A stretch of DNA of 64,000 bases, from the NCBI GenBank assembly GCA_964400725.1, contig CAYNVS010000005.1, positions 62,001 to 126,000 of the forward strand, given 5' to 3'. The DNA is from CAYNVS01 sp964400725 (GTDB lineage: Bacteria > Myxococcota_A > SURF-8 > CAYNVS01). The translations under genes were made by a program, and so were the position numbers. The notes under the pieces were generated by a model that was not told the DNA's origin, did not search any database, and saw only the letters and a list, made by a program, of their open reading frames with translations. Shown here piece after piece: positions 8,014 through 17,100 of this stretch (the stretch's first letter is position 1; every line of letters begins with the position of its first letter).

Positions 8014-9564
8014 TTATTTTGTAGGAATCATGCTCGCGCCGCCCGTGGTGAGAAGCAGTTTCAAATCGTCGTCGTTGAACTCCAGTCCTCCGCCGACGAA
8101 CCATGCGCGCATTTTGTCGTTTAATATTTGGTCGATGCCCGCCGTAATGAAAAGTCTGTGTTCGAGGAAGGTAAGCGAGGTCTGCGCCTTCCAATTCGGG
8201 TTCTGGTCCAGCGCAAAGTCGTAGAACTGCGTATTAATGCGCCAGAAGTCGTCGAAGAAATGCAGGTCAAGCCCGACGCCTCCGGTGTTTTCGATTATTC
8301 CGAAATACGCCGACGGCCAGAACCACCAAGTTACTTCCAGCGTGCGGTAATATAATAAGGTAAATTTAAACGAATACTCGGTCTGCGTCTCGAAAACTTC
8401 TTCGCCGCTTTGCCCGACGAGCTTCCCCTGCGCGTCGTAAACCTTGTTCGACGTAGCGGTTTTTGTGCGAGTTATCTTTCCCCACGGGTCGGATACCGCT
8501 CCGATAATGTACGCTTTGTTCTTGTTCGGTTTTATATTAAGGTAAACGTAGGTTTTAGCCGCGTTCTCCATCGGATAGTAGTTCGACTCTAAATGAAACT
8601 GAAGCTGTAATTTGTCGGCTTTTTCAACCGCTTTCTTCGCGGTGTCCACTATGTAAGCGACGTCGTTGGCTACCTTCTCGTCGTTCAGCAGCTTGCCGAC
8701 CGTTCCTTTGCCGTCTTTTATGTTGCCGGTAATTACTTCGACGTTGTCGATGACCTTATCGAGTTTGTCCATTATGCCGTCCAGCCGCTTGGAAATGCGA
8801 TCGACCGCCGGACCGCTGGTTTTGAGAACGGATTTTTCGTCCATGAGAGAGACTTTTATTTCGTCGGTAATCGTCTTAAGGTTTCCCAGCGCGTCTTTAA
8901 GGTCGGTTTGTACGGTTTGCGCCAGACCGTTGGCTTTAATGGCCGCGTTGTCGGCGTTAATCACCAGCGAATTCACCGCGTCCTTGTTGTCGGCAACGAT
9001 TTCATTTATATTTTTCGTCAGTTCCAGAACGTTTTTCATAATTTCGTCGAGAGTATTAGCTTTTCCGTCCGGGGCGACGCCCGCGAGGCTGCTTTTGAGC
9101 GAAGCCGTAATGGCCTTAACGTCGTGCGAGATGTCGCCGAATTTATTCATCAGCTCTTCCATCTGCACCGAATCCTTTGAGTTTTGTATCTGTTCGCCGT
9201 CTTTTAACAACCCGGCGTCGGGCGTTCCCGGCGTTATTTCAATCAGCGAAGTCCCTAGCAGCGACTCTTGTATTTTCTTTGCCGTCGCGTTTTTATAGAG
9301 CTTTAATTCTTTGCGGACGCGCAGATAAATGCGGGCGTTGTCGCCGTCCAGAGTTATCGTCTCGATTTCGCCGACGGGAATGCCCGACACGAGCACCTGC
9401 GACTTTTTCACAAGTCCTTTGGCCGACGGAAAGACTACCGAGACGCCGTAACCGGCTCCGCCAGTAACCGGGGAATCGTCCGACTCGAAAATTAAAACGA
9501 CCGCGACCGCCGCCACGGCGATGCTCAAAAGCCCTACTTTCAACGGGGTTATAAACGTCTTCAT
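8014..9564 (-). CDS. MCE/MlaD-family lipid-transport substrate-binding protein
   Basis: 516 residues from the ATG at 9564. The frame extends to a TTG at 9612, but the ATG places the uncleaved signal anchor (about residues 5-25) at the N-terminus, as usual for MlaD. The MCE domain (about 37-115) has the pattern GLVKKSQVLVSGIPVGEI, then a long helical region rich in Asn, Asp and Lys (about 140-330), and a C-terminal beta-strand-rich segment that may be an outer-membrane-like domain. Such proteins form hexameric rings or needles moving phospholipid across the periplasm. No MlaE permease or MlaF ATPase gene is seen here; its upstream neighbour is divergent. Confidence 0.8.
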   Translation of the reverse strand: MKTFITPLKVGLLSIAVAAVAVVLIFESDDSPVTGGAGYGVSVVFPSAKGLVKKSQVLVSGIPVGEIETITLDGDNARIYLRVRKELKLYKNATAKKIQESLLGTSLIEITPGTPDAGLLKDGEQIQNSKDSVQMEELMNKFGDISHDVKAITASLKSSLAGVAPDGKANTLDEIMKNVLELTKNINEIVADNKDAVNSLVINADNAAIKANGLAQTVQTDLKDALGNLKTITDEIKVSLMDEKSVLKTSGPAVDRISKRLDGIMDKLDKVIDNVEVITGNIKDGKGTVGKLLNDEKVANDVAYIVDTAKKAVEKADKLQLQFHLESNYYPMENAAKTYVYLNIKPNKNKAYIIGAVSDPWGKITRTKTATSNKVYDAQGKLVGQSGEEVFETQTEYSFKFTLLYYRTLEVTWWFWPSAYFGIIENTGGVGLDLHFFDDFWRINTQFYDFALDQNPNWKAQTSLTFLEHRLFITAGIDQILNDKMRAWFVGGGLEFNDDDLKLLLTTGGASMIPTK

Positions 9565-9852
9565 TTCATTTTTTTCAAAAACAACCGTAAGATAATATAT
9601 TATACGCCTCAATACCGCAAGAAAATGTGCGAGCGCCGCCGGTTTTCATATAAAACGCGCAAGAAGCGGAGCGGCGCAAAGATTTTATATAATAAATTCC
9701 GCCTGTTTCCGAAAACTACGGAATAAATTATACGCGGCTCTTAGAAATACAAGTTGCCGTTTTCCGCCGTTTGGTATATATAAATTATATTATTGGCGCG
9801 AAGGCTTATTGCCGATTAACCGCTTTAATAAGTTTAACTTGCGAGGTTCGAC
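9565..9852. promoter_or_regulatory. Divergent intergenic region between the MCE gene and the Cys-rich lipoprotein gene
   Basis: A 288-base AT-rich gap between divergent genes, so it must carry promoters in both directions. On the plus strand TTGCCG (9754-9759) and TATATA (9777-9782) are separated by 17 bases, a reasonable sigma-70-like promoter about 70 bases before the lipoprotein start. I could not pick out a convincing promoter for the MCE gene. Confidence 0.4.
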
Positions 9853-10821
9853 ATGAGAAACAGTTCAATAATTTTCCGAGCTTTTATTTTCGCGGCGGCG
9901 CTGCCGGTCATTACGCTCTTCGGCTGCTCTTCCGGCGGAGGAGAAACTAACGACAACGGCGACGAGGAAGCCGCGGCCGAAACCGACAAGGACAGAGACG
10001 CGGACTCGAGAGAAAACGACGAAGAATTAATAATGGATGAAGAGCCGGCGGCGGAGGAAGAGCCCGTAGTCGAGGACGACTCGGAGAACGAAGGCGCCGC
10101 CGAGGAAGAAGCCGAGCCGGAAATTGAAGAATCGCTGCCGCCGTGCAACGGAGCCTGCCAAGGAAACGACGTTTGCCACGAGCAGATAAAAGGCGGCGAA
10201 TGCCTTAAAAACTGCAACACGGGCGAAAGCGACAAAGTTGCGGACGCCTTCTGTTACGCCCAGACGGTAGGCGAAGGTCAAAGCGCCTTCGACTTCTACT
10301 GCCGCGCCGACGGACAATGCCGCCTGACGGAGTTCGGCGAAACCTGCGCATCCCGCGCTCAAAAAGCCGCCGACGGATTCGCTATAGACTGCGCGGCCGC
10401 ATGCCAAAAGATGAACGCCTGCACGCCGGGCGAAACGGGATGTCTGGCGCGCTGCAACTCCGGCTCTTACGAGTGGAACTCCGGTTTCTCCGCCCGCTTG
10501 GGCGAATGCTTTGTAAACGCGCAGGACTGCGGTTCCGGAGGCAACCTGGGCAACTACTGCTTTGGAAAGGTTTTTTCAGATATGCAGACAGCCGGCGAAA
10601 TTCCGGCGTACGCGTCGGACGGCTGCTCCGCGATAAAAACTTATCTCGAAACGACGTGCAAAGGAGAGGCGGGCTACGTAAACGGCCAATTCCAGACGTG
10701 CCAAATAATGGGCGCGGCTCTTCAGCGGACATTCTTCGAGCAATATCTCGAATGCGGCAAGGGAGAATGCGCGGATTTCGAGAAATGCGCGAAGCAGTCA
10801 AACTGCGTATTTTCAAGATAA
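9853..10821 (+). CDS. Cys-rich lipoprotein with acidic linker
   Basis: 322 residues. A type II signal peptide ends in lipobox LFGC with the lipidated Cys at 25. Residues 27-95 form a low-complexity linker very rich in Glu and Asp. The rest contains over twenty cysteines in spaced patterns such as CNGACQGNDVC, CAAACQKMNAC and CLARC, suggesting several small disulfide-bonded extracytoplasmic modules. No enzyme family is recognised. Similar architectures are common surface lipoproteins in former Deltaproteobacteria (general knowledge, not searched). It is followed by the ParA-like gene on the same strand after 37 bases. Confidence 0.75.
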   Translation: MRNSSIIFRAFIFAAALPVITLFGCSSGGGETNDNGDEEAAAETDKDRDADSRENDEELIMDEEPAAEEEPVVEDDSENEGAAEEEAEPEIEESLPPCNGACQGNDVCHEQIKGGECLKNCNTGESDKVADAFCYAQTVGEGQSAFDFYCRADGQCRLTEFGETCASRAQKAADGFAIDCAAACQKMNACTPGETGCLARCNSGSYEWNSGFSARLGECFVNAQDCGSGGNLGNYCFGKVFSDMQTAGEIPAYASDGCSAIKTYLETTCKGEAGYVNGQFQTCQIMGAALQRTFFEQYLECGKGECADFEKCAKQSNCVFSR

Positions 10822-10858
10822 AAATTAAATCGAGCGCATTCGAGGATAGAAATATATT

Positions 10859-11899
10859 ATGGCAAATTCATCGAGGGAAGATGCGCGCGTTTGCAGCGTT
10901 TGCGGCGCGCGGTTCGAGCCGCAATACAAATACCAGTTACAGAGCCTCGCCGCGGGCAGACGCTATTACTGCAGTCAGGGGTGCATGATCGCCGACGTTA
11001 CGATGTCGCCGGAGCAGAATTGCTCGGTGTGCGGCAGGCGGTTTACGGTGGAGTTCGCATTTCAGGTTTCAATGAACAAAGACGGAGCGACGTTTTATTG
11101 CTCGGACGCATGCCGCATGCCCGACAAGATTAACGCGATTAAAAAAGAGCGCGGGACGAGGCGCATAGCGGCGCTCAACCAAAAGGGCGGAACCGGCAAG
11201 ACGAGCACGGCGGTAAATCTCGCGGCGGCGTTTGCGGCCAGAGGGCACAGGGTTCTGCTTGTGGACTTCGACCCGCAGGGAAACGTCGGGGTAAGCCTCG
11301 GCGTGCGCAGCGAAAAAGCCGCCTACCGGCTTCTATTCGGCAAAGAGGAGCGAATAGAAGAGCTCGCGGTTCCCATCCGCGACGGGCTCGACATTATAAC
11401 CAGCGACGAAACGCTTGCGCAAGGCGACATGGAGCTGGTCAACGTGCCGGACGGGCAGTTCGTTCTGCGCAATAGGCTGCGCGCCATGGACGGGGATTAC
11501 GACTACGTTATTCTTGACTGCGGGCCGTCGCTTTCAATGTTGAACCGCAACGCGCTTTGCTACGCGGACGAAGTCGTCATACCGGTGAGCTGCGACTACC
11601 TCGCGCTTGTCGGGGTAAAGCAGGTTCTTAAAACAATCGACGACGTCGAGAAGAATTACGGCCACAAGCTCTCCATCACCGGCGTGATACCGACCTTCTT
11701 TGACACGCGCAATAAAATCAGTCACGAAGTCGTGCGCAATCTGCAAAATCGTTTTGCGGAAAGAGTGCTGCCGGCGGTGCGCATTAACAGTAAAATTAAA
11801 GAGGCGCCGATTTACAAGAAAACGATATTCGAGTACGATCCGCAAAGCCGCGGCGCGGAGGATTACCTTGCCATTGCGGCCGCTCTGCTGGGAAAATAA
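10859..11899 (+). CDS. ParA-family ATPase with two N-terminal CxxC/CxxxC zinc-finger modules
   Basis: 346 residues. The N-terminus holds two near-identical modules, C12-x2-C15...C38-x3-C42 and C55-x2-C58...C81-x3-C85, each likely binding zinc in a treble-clef or ribbon fold. From about residue 102 a canonical ParA ATPase follows: deviant Walker A QKGGTGKTST (K109 and K114 both present), DFDPQGN, and Walker B YVILDCGPS. ParA proteins position DNA, chemoreceptor arrays or other cargo. No parB or parS candidate lies next to it, so the zinc modules may recruit its cargo or DNA (inference). AGGAT upstream of the ATG is a plausible ribosome-binding site. Confidence 0.87.
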   Translation: MANSSREDARVCSVCGARFEPQYKYQLQSLAAGRRYYCSQGCMIADVTMSPEQNCSVCGRRFTVEFAFQVSMNKDGATFYCSDACRMPDKINAIKKERGTRRIAALNQKGGTGKTSTAVNLAAAFAARGHRVLLVDFDPQGNVGVSLGVRSEKAAYRLLFGKEERIEELAVPIRDGLDIITSDETLAQGDMELVNVPDGQFVLRNRLRAMDGDYDYVILDCGPSLSMLNRNALCYADEVVIPVSCDYLALVGVKQVLKTIDDVEKNYGHKLSITGVIPTFFDTRNKISHEVVRNLQNRFAERVLPAVRINSKIKEAPIYKKTIFEYDPQSRGAEDYLAIAAALLGK

Positions 11900-12198
11900 A
11901 TTAATAATTCCATGTTTCCTAACGCGGCGGTTTTTCTTTCTGCAATTCATATTAGCGCGGTAAATATGTTTAGTCCGCTGCAGTATATTGCGCTCCCGCC
12001 GGCCAACAACGGCGAATAAAGAATATAAATTTAGGCAAATCCTGCGAACGAGATTTCTTGTCGATTAAGCAACGCATTGACCGCAAATAATTGAATTTTC
12101 CTCTTTAATTAAAGAGAAGCGTTTGTCCATTCCAATTTGACAACCCCGCCGCGCTTTGATACCACAGTATAGCAGTTATATGTCGCGTCGGAGAATTA
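11900..12198. other. Intergenic region with a 16-base perfect palindrome and a candidate promoter
   Basis: About 300 bases without a convincing gene. A perfect palindrome CTCTTTAATTAAAGAG lies at 12101-12116. TTGACA at 12137-12142 is an ideal -35 box, but the -10 at 17 bases spacing (TACCAC) is poor. The two together could form an operator and promoter for the gene cluster starting at 12199. Confidence 0.35.
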
Positions 12199-13254
12199 AT
12201 GAGCGGTCCGCAAATTATCGGTTTTTTAGGGGCTAAAGGCGGCGTCGGAATCAGCTCCATAGCCGCCAATCTGGCTATTGTGCTGGCTAGAGCCGGCAGC
12301 CGCGTGGCGCTGGTGGACGGCGCGCCGTTCGGACGCGGGCTTTACTGCTATTTGGGCTTCAAAGAAATGCCCGAATCCTCGCTGCTTGACTGGCAGGACA
12401 AACGGTATATGCCGCTCGCCGCGTTCGCCGCCGAAACGATAGACCCAGGCGTAACCCTTCTTTCCGGCCTGCGCGACCTTTCCGCCGAAACCAACGCGGA
12501 ATACAGCTCCAAGCCCGATATTATGAATTTTCTACGCAACATGAACGAATCGTTCGTGATTATGGACTTGGGAAACTCGCCGGACGACGTCTCGCTCGAT
12601 TACTGGCTTCACTGCGATATTTCGGTTATCGTAACCACCGCCGAGCCCGCGAGCATCGCCAACAGCAATCTGCTCATTAAGCGAACCTTCGAGCGCATAC
12701 TCTTCACTCACGCGCGGCGTCATCACATCGACAACTTAATAGCGGACGCGAAAAACCGCGCCGAGCGGGAGCGCAACCCGCACGCGGTATCTTGGCTTTA
12801 CTACCTGAAAGAGCGGGACCCTATTAAGGGCGAGGACATGATTCATAAAATCGACTCGTGCCGCATTCACCTTGTTTTAAATAAGGCGCGCACTCCCCAC
12901 GACGAGACCGCGGCGGAGGATTTGGCTTTTTTATGGCGCCGTTACTTCGGCATGAGGTTCGAGTTCCTTACCGGCATCAACGAGGACGGTTCGTTTCACG
13001 CGGCGGCCCAGCGAGGCGAGCCGGTGGTATTGAAGATGCCCGACTCCAAAGCGGCCGACAGCATCGAAGATCTGGCGCAGCGCTTCCGCTTTCACACGAG
13101 GCAGGAAAAGCCGATGAGGTCGAGGCTTGCGAGCGATTCGATGTACATCGAGGAAGATAAAATTCAAAATTCGGCGGAGAAAGCCGAAAACGCCGACGAG
13201 CCTCAAAGCGACGGAATAGAAATAGAAGACGAGGACGGCGGAAGGTACGAATGA
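12199..13254 (+). CDS. MinD/ParA-like protein with degenerate P-loop
   Basis: 351 residues with the MinD/ParA fold. Its Walker A reads GAKGGVGISS: signature lysine K13 is kept, but the P-loop lysine (normally GKT/GKS) is I18. The next motif is VDGAPFGRG instead of the usual VDxDxQ, and a Walker-B-like VIMDLGNS is present. It may bind nucleotide weakly or act as a non-hydrolysing scaffold; both are inference. An insertion around 175-215 is helical and charged, and the C-terminus (about 310-351) is acidic. Its TGA overlaps the start of the next gene (ATGA), indicating translational coupling. Confidence 0.78.
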   Translation: MSGPQIIGFLGAKGGVGISSIAANLAIVLARAGSRVALVDGAPFGRGLYCYLGFKEMPESSLLDWQDKRYMPLAAFAAETIDPGVTLLSGLRDLSAETNAEYSSKPDIMNFLRNMNESFVIMDLGNSPDDVSLDYWLHCDISVIVTTAEPASIANSNLLIKRTFERILFTHARRHHIDNLIADAKNRAERERNPHAVSWLYYLKERDPIKGEDMIHKIDSCRIHLVLNKARTPHDETAAEDLAFLWRRYFGMRFEFLTGINEDGSFHAAAQRGEPVVLKMPDSKAADSIEDLAQRFRFHTRQEKPMRSRLASDSMYIEEDKIQNSAEKAENADEPQSDGIEIEDEDGGRYE

Positions 13255-13904
13255 GCGAAAACAACCCGTTTGAAGTTTTAGGGGTAAACCTCGGCGCGTC
13301 CGACGACGATATAAAAAAAGGTTACGAGCGCATGCGCCGCATTTTCGACGACGATTCGCCCCTCGCGCTAGGCCTATATTCGGAGCATACGCGCAAAGAA
13401 ATGGCCGTGGAAATAGAGAAGGCGTTCCGAGAACTAGCCGACCCGCACAAACGCCAGCGTATAGTCGAAAAATTCCGCAAACAGCGCGGCTCTTCTGCGC
13501 ACTCGGTTCACGCGGCCAAACCGGCGGCCGACGAACAAAAATTCTCGGAGCGTCCGCAGCCGCCGAAAAAACCGCAGCTTGCAAAACAGCTGCCGCAAAA
13601 AGCGCTTCCGGAACTTTCCATTAACGTCGATGAAATAAAATGGTACGACGGCGCGACGCTGAAGTCCATACGCGAGGAGCTGGGAATAGAGCTTCAGGCG
13701 ATAAGCTACACCACACGCATATCCACCGCAAACCTGACTCTAATTGAAGACGACAGATACGACCTTTTGCCCGCGCCGGTTTACGTGCGAGGCTTTCTGG
13801 TAGAATACGCGAAATACATTGGGCTCAATCCGCAGCTCGTTTCGTCCACCTACATGGAAAAAATGAAAGCGGCCGCGGGCGAACAGGGAAAGCCGCCAAA
13901 ATAA
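13251..13904 (+). CDS. J-domain-like / RodZ-type HTH protein
   Basis: 217 residues. Residues 5-75 resemble a DnaJ-like helical hairpin (NPFEVLGVNLGASDDDIKKG then LADPHKRQRI) but lack the HPD tripeptide, so Hsp70 stimulation is unlikely. A Pro/Lys/Gln-rich linker follows. Residues 130-200 match the HTH_25 domain of RodZ-like proteins, with LKSIREELGIELQAIS and the PVYVRGFLVEYAKYIGL signature. There is no transmembrane segment, unlike RodZ. It is coupled by a 4-base overlap to the degenerate MinD-like gene, so the two products probably work together, perhaps in cell polarity or envelope organisation (inference). Confidence 0.75.
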   Translation: MSENNPFEVLGVNLGASDDDIKKGYERMRRIFDDDSPLALGLYSEHTRKEMAVEIEKAFRELADPHKRQRIVEKFRKQRGSSAHSVHAAKPAADEQKFSERPQPPKKPQLAKQLPQKALPELSINVDEIKWYDGATLKSIREELGIELQAISYTTRISTANLTLIEDDRYDLLPAPVYVRGFLVEYAKYIGLNPQLVSSTYMEKMKAAAGEQGKPPK

Positions 13905-13913
13905 GGTTCAATT

Positions 13914-14336
13914 ATGCTTTCAACCGTTGAAAAAGTTCTGGCGCTCAAACGCATTCCTCTCTTCGATCACATACCCGGCGAGGAGCTGGCGCGCATAGCC
14001 CGAATCGCGCAGGAAATTTATTTCGACGCGGGAGAAACCTTCATCATCGAAGGAGACATCGGCGACAGCCTTTACCTCGTCATCGAAGGAAAGGTCAGCG
14101 TGCACCGCGCCAAGAAGCAGGTGGCGGAACTGGGAGCGAATCAGGCGGTAGGCGAAATGGCGATACTGGACAGCGAGCCGCGCAGCGCAAGCGTTACGGC
14201 GGTTACTCCGGTTACGGCGCTAAAAATCGAGCGCGAAGATTTTTACGACATTATGGCCGAGCGCGCGGAAATCGCGCAGGGCGTCATACGGATACTCACT
14301 CAAAGGCTGCGCAAAGAGCTGAACAGATATTCTTAA
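13914..14336 (+). CDS. Single-domain cyclic-nucleotide-binding protein
   Basis: 140 residues comprising one cNMP-binding domain. The beta-roll is visible (FDAGETFIIEGDIGDSLYLV) together with a phosphate-binding cassette GEMAILDSEPRSASV that keeps the Glu and Arg expected to contact ribose and phosphate. No DNA-binding HTH follows, so this is not a CRP-type transcription factor but a stand-alone sensor or effector module. It starts 9 bases after the J-like/HTH gene and 16 bases before nadK, probably in one transcript. Confidence 0.85.
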   Translation: MLSTVEKVLALKRIPLFDHIPGEELARIARIAQEIYFDAGETFIIEGDIGDSLYLVIEGKVSVHRAKKQVAELGANQAVGEMAILDSEPRSASVTAVTPVTALKIEREDFYDIMAERAEIAQGVIRILTQRLRKELNRYS

Positions 14337-14352
14337 GCGCGGGGCTCTCTAA

Positions 14353-15219
14353 ATGCCGAAAAATCGCTTTAAAAAGGTCGGAATAATAGCCAAAGAAGGG
14401 GAGAAGAGCGCGCAGCGGCTAAAAAAAGAGCTGGCCGTATGGCTCGCGGAGCGCGGATTGACGGTTTACTGCCGCGGAATCAAGAACGCGCCCCGGCTTG
14501 TAATAGACTCGGACGACGCGCAAACCGCGGCGAACTCCGACCTGCTTATCGTGCTCGGCGGAGACGGAACGCTGATTTTGGCGGCAAGCCTGATAGGCGA
14601 AAACGGTCCGCCGATATTCGGCGTCAATTTGGGCACTTTGGGCTTTTTAACCGAAATTAAGGCCGCCGAAGCTAAGAATTCCCTAGCGCGGGCGTTGGAA
14701 GGAGACTATAAAAGCGGTTTTCGAAGCAGGCTTAAAGCTCGTCTCTTTTCAGGCGGAAGACTTGTCGAAACGCATTACGCCCTTAACGATTTGGTAATTC
14801 ACCGCGGCGGAGCTTCCAAGCTGATTACTGTAAAAGTTACGGTGGACGGCGCGCTCGCCACCACCTACCGCGCCGACGGGCTGGCCGTATCGACTCCCAC
14901 GGGAAGCACCGCGTACAATTTAGCCGCGGGAGGCCCTATAGTTCATCCTTCGCTGCAATGCGTTCTTATCACTCCGATATGCCCGCATTCGCTCACCGAC
15001 CGGACTATCGTGCTGCCGCACGACTCGCGGATAGACGTCGAGCTGGTAGGGCCTGCGGAAGGAGCGATATTTACGGCGGACGGCAGACCGGGGCGCTTAA
15101 TCGCCGCGTCCGACAGGCTTTGCGCCGCGCTCGGAGACGGCGACGTTCAGATTATAACGTCTTCTTCGCTCGATTACTTCTCGATTCTTCGCAGCAAGCT
15201 CAAATGGGGCGAAAAATAA
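14353..15219 (+). CDS. nadK: NAD kinase
   Basis: 288 residues. It phosphorylates NAD to NADP. The signature GGDGT is at 69-73, NLGTLGFLTE follows at about 95, and the NAD-binding STPTGSTAYNLAAGG segment is in the C-terminal half. Length and motif order are standard. It lies between the cyclic-nucleotide-binding gene and recN; a nadK-recN pair is common in bacteria. Supply of NADP is relevant to the Stn-type transhydrogenase at the left end, though no regulatory link is visible. Confidence 0.95.
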   Translation: MPKNRFKKVGIIAKEGEKSAQRLKKELAVWLAERGLTVYCRGIKNAPRLVIDSDDAQTAANSDLLIVLGGDGTLILAASLIGENGPPIFGVNLGTLGFLTEIKAAEAKNSLARALEGDYKSGFRSRLKARLFSGGRLVETHYALNDLVIHRGGASKLITVKVTVDGALATTYRADGLAVSTPTGSTAYNLAAGGPIVHPSLQCVLITPICPHSLTDRTIVLPHDSRIDVELVGPAEGAIFTADGRPGRLIAASDRLCAALGDGDVQIITSSSLDYFSILRSKLKWGEK

Positions 15220-15254
15220 ATTGCGGGCTGTTTTTGCGCTCGCGCGATTGACGA

Positions 15255-16955
15255 ATGCTAAAGCGTATTTCAATAAAAAATTTCGCGCTTATCGGCTCGG
15301 CGGAGCTTAGTTTTTCCGCGGGTTTGACGGCTGTAAGCGGCGAGACGGGAGCGGGAAAGACGCTTCTCGCCTCGGCCTTGCACTTGGCCGCGGGCGGGCG
15401 AGCGGGCGCCGACATGGTCGGCAAGGCCGGGCGTTTCGCGCAAATCGTCGCGGTCTTCGCGCCGCCTGCGGAGCATCCGGTCTTTGCGTTCCTTCGAGAA
15501 AACGGCGTCGAAGACGCGGACGGCGAAATCGTCGTGCGCAGGTCGATAGACGCGGAAGGCAAATCGAAGTCGTTTGTATGCGACGTTCCCGTCGGAGCGG
15601 CGTTTCTTAAAAGCCTCGGCGAGCGCTTGGTAGATATTTCCGGTCAGCGAGAGCATCAGAAACTCCTTCACGAAGCGAACCACCTCGACGCTCTAGACGA
15701 ATTCGCCGGCCTTTTAAGCGAGCGCGAGGCGCTGCGCGCTCTTTATAAAGAGTGCGCGCAAACCGCGGAGGAAATAGAGGAGCTTAAAAGAGAAGCGTCG
15801 GAGCGCGCTGGCCGGGAGGATTATCTTCGTTTTCAGCTCGAAGAGATTAACGCGCTGGGGTTAAGCGAAGGCGAGGACGAGGCTTTAGAGCGCGAGCGCG
15901 CGCTTTTGCGCAACGCGGAAAAAATCGCTCAGAGCTGCCGAGAAATAGAGGATTCGCTGTATCAAAACGACGTTTCGGCGGCGGCGCTGGCGACGAAAGC
16001 CCGCAGGGCGGCGGAGACGGCGCTGTCTCTGGGACTTGAAAAAGCCGCGGAAATAGCGGGCGCGATCGCGGACGCGGAAGCGCTTTTGACCGACGCGGCG
16101 AGGGCGGCGGGCTCGTTGTCGGGCAGAATCGAATCCGACCCCGCGAGGCTTGACGCGGTCGAAGAGAGGCTTTCAGCGATATACAGAGTCGTAAAAAAAC
16201 ACGGCGGAAGCGTCGCGAAGGCGCTTGAGAAGCGGGCGCAGATGCAGGCCGAGCTTTCCCGCATTGAAAACGGCGGCGAGAAAATAAGCGCGCTGGAGGC
16301 CGCTCTCAAAGAAAAGTTGTCGGCGCTGGGCGAAGCCGCGGCGAAGCTGGGAGCCGAGCGCGCCAAGGCGGCGGCGAAGCTGTCGAAGGCCGTCGAGGCT
16401 CATATAAAGGAACTGGCGATGCCCCGCGCGAGGTTCGAGGCCGAGCTGGTTGCGATAGAAAAAGGCGCGGAGGCGGTGAGCGCGGGCGGAACGCTCGTTT
16501 CGCAGCGCGGAGCGGAAACCTGCCGCTTCATGTTTTGCGCAAACGCCGGCGGAGAAATGGCTCCCTTGGCCAAGACGGCAAGCGGCGGCGAATTGTCGAG
16601 AACGATGCTGGCTCTTAAGAGGGCGCTCGTCGAGAAGGGCGCGCCGTGCGTTCTGCTGTTCGACGAAATCGACGCCGGAGTCGGCGGCGAGGCGGCCTTG
16701 AAGATTGCGCGGGAGCTCAAAAGCCTGTCGCAAACGCGGCAGACGCTTTGCGTTACCCACCTTGCGCAAATAGCGGCCAAAGCCGACGCGCAAATAGTCG
16801 TAAGCAAAACCAATTCCGGCGAGCGAACCGAAACCGCCGTCCGCCTTCTTTCGGACGCGGAGCGCGTAATCGAGATAGCCCGAATGCTCTCCGGCAGTCC
16901 CGAAAGCGAAAGCGCGCTCGCGCACGCCCGCGAACTTCTCTCCGCAAAAGACTGA
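15255..16955 (+). CDS. recN: DNA repair protein RecN
   Basis: 566 residues, usual RecN size. The SMC-like ATPase halves are at the ends: Walker A GETGAGKT at 29-36, and near the C-terminus the ABC signature ASGGELSRTMLAL and Walker B VLLFDEIDAGVGG, with the H-loop VTHLAQIA. The middle (about 150-380) is an Ala/Glu/Arg-rich coiled coil. RecN acts in double-strand-break repair, probably tethering DNA ends. It follows nadK by 35 bases. No SOS box is evident upstream, as expected for an internal operon gene. Confidence 0.95.
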   Translation: MLKRISIKNFALIGSAELSFSAGLTAVSGETGAGKTLLASALHLAAGGRAGADMVGKAGRFAQIVAVFAPPAEHPVFAFLRENGVEDADGEIVVRRSIDAEGKSKSFVCDVPVGAAFLKSLGERLVDISGQREHQKLLHEANHLDALDEFAGLLSEREALRALYKECAQTAEEIEELKREASERAGREDYLRFQLEEINALGLSEGEDEALERERALLRNAEKIAQSCREIEDSLYQNDVSAAALATKARRAAETALSLGLEKAAEIAGAIADAEALLTDAARAAGSLSGRIESDPARLDAVEERLSAIYRVVKKHGGSVAKALEKRAQMQAELSRIENGGEKISALEAALKEKLSALGEAAAKLGAERAKAAAKLSKAVEAHIKELAMPRARFEAELVAIEKGAEAVSAGGTLVSQRGAETCRFMFCANAGGEMAPLAKTASGGELSRTMLALKRALVEKGAPCVLLFDEIDAGVGGEAALKIARELKSLSQTRQTLCVTHLAQIAAKADAQIVVSKTNSGERTETAVRLLSDAERVIEIARMLSGSPESESALAHARELLSAKD

Positions 16956-17100
16956 GCTCCGCGATTTGACGCGCCGCAAAACGCGCAAATTAAAATGACG
17001 CAAGAATAATAATAAATTACAAGCGAGCGGCTAATCGGTCTGATAAATAAATTTAAAGTTTTTTCGCTTGCCTTATTAGATAATTTGAATAGACTTGCGC

